From contig CABQMM010000099.1 in assembly GCA_902465215.1 (NCBI GenBank), positions 1-5,636 on the forward strand: a DNA stretch of 5,636 bases. Direction: 5' to 3'. The stretch comes from an uncultured Bacillota bacterium. GTDB lineage: Bacteria > Bacillota > Clostridia > Peptostreptococcales > Anaerovoracaceae. The notes under the pieces were generated by a model. It saw only the letters and a list, made by a program, of their open reading frames with translations, did no database searches and was not told where the DNA came from. Positions 5,559 through 5,636 of the stretch are shown here, one piece after another. The stretch's first letter is position 1. Every line of letters begins with the position of its first letter. Position numbers and translations under genes: made by a program.

Positions 5559-5636
5559 ATGAAAGAAAATGATATCAGAAAATATGCTGAACTGATGAAA
5601 GAACTGGAGCTTACCGGGCTTGAAATCACGGAGAAC
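5559..5636 (+). CDS. accB: biotin carboxyl carrier protein of acetyl-CoA carboxylase (N-terminal fragment)
   Basis: Only the first 26 codons are present; the frame is still open at the right edge. The peptide has DIRKYAELMKELELTGLEIT (5-24), which matches the amphipathic N-terminal helix of bacterial AccB (compare the IRKIKKLIELVEES region of the E. coli protein) before the variable linker. The biotin-accepting EAMKM motif would lie well beyond the edge. The ATG is 3 bases after the fabF stop, and AGGAAGG (5544-5550) inside the end of fabF serves as ribosome binding site. In related clusters fabF is followed by accB, fabZ, accC, accD and accA, which supports the call. The protein carries the carboxyl group that becomes malonyl-CoA, the substrate of FabD. 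Confidence 0.82.
   Translation, partial: MKENDIRKYAELMKELELTGLEITEN

Overview
The window looks like chromosomal DNA from a Gram-positive anaerobe, most likely a member of Clostridia (Eubacteriales). Three things point that way. A type II fatty acid synthesis gene cluster has the order acpP-fabK-fabD-fabG-fabF-accB. Its enoyl-ACP reductase is the FMN-dependent FabK type. The divergent neighbour resembles DUF4317 proteins, which I know mainly from clostridial genomes. Base composition is moderate, ribosome binding sites are strong AGGAGG-type, and genes are tightly packed. The genus cannot be named from the sequence alone.

Layout: positions 1-134 hold a short open frame that may be the 3' end of a rightward gene (weak call). 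Positions 131-1279, on the minus strand, encode a 382-residue DUF4317-like protein of unknown function. Positions 1280-1523 are a divergent intergenic region. It holds a good sigma-A-like promoter for the minus-strand gene, a tandem 10-bp repeat, a TATAAT -10 box for the rightward operon, and a TTGA-N3-TCAA palindrome just after that -10. The palindrome matches the core of FabT-type (MarR family) fatty acid synthesis operators. From 1524 to the right edge runs one compact operon: acpP (1524-1745), fabK (1750-2694), fabD (2682-3581), fabG (3575-4303), fabF (4317-5555) and the first 26 codons of accB (5559 onward, cut by the window edge).

How the genes work together: FabD loads malonate from malonyl-CoA onto the phosphopantetheine arm of AcpP. 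FabF condenses malonyl-ACP with the growing acyl-ACP, FabG reduces the 3-keto group, and after dehydration (FabZ, not in the window) FabK reduces the enoyl group. AccB is the biotin carrier of acetyl-CoA carboxylase, which makes malonyl-CoA. The genes overlap or are separated by at most 13 bases, so they are probably co-transcribed and partly translationally coupled. The initiating synthase gene fabH and a regulator gene (fabT in streptococci) are not between acpP and the divergent gene, so they must lie elsewhere if present.

I found no mobile element, CRISPR array, tRNA, rRNA or clear intrinsic terminator. This is mostly a conserved housekeeping locus. The most interesting parts are the control region, the unusual FabD active-site motif, and the uncharacterised divergent gene.
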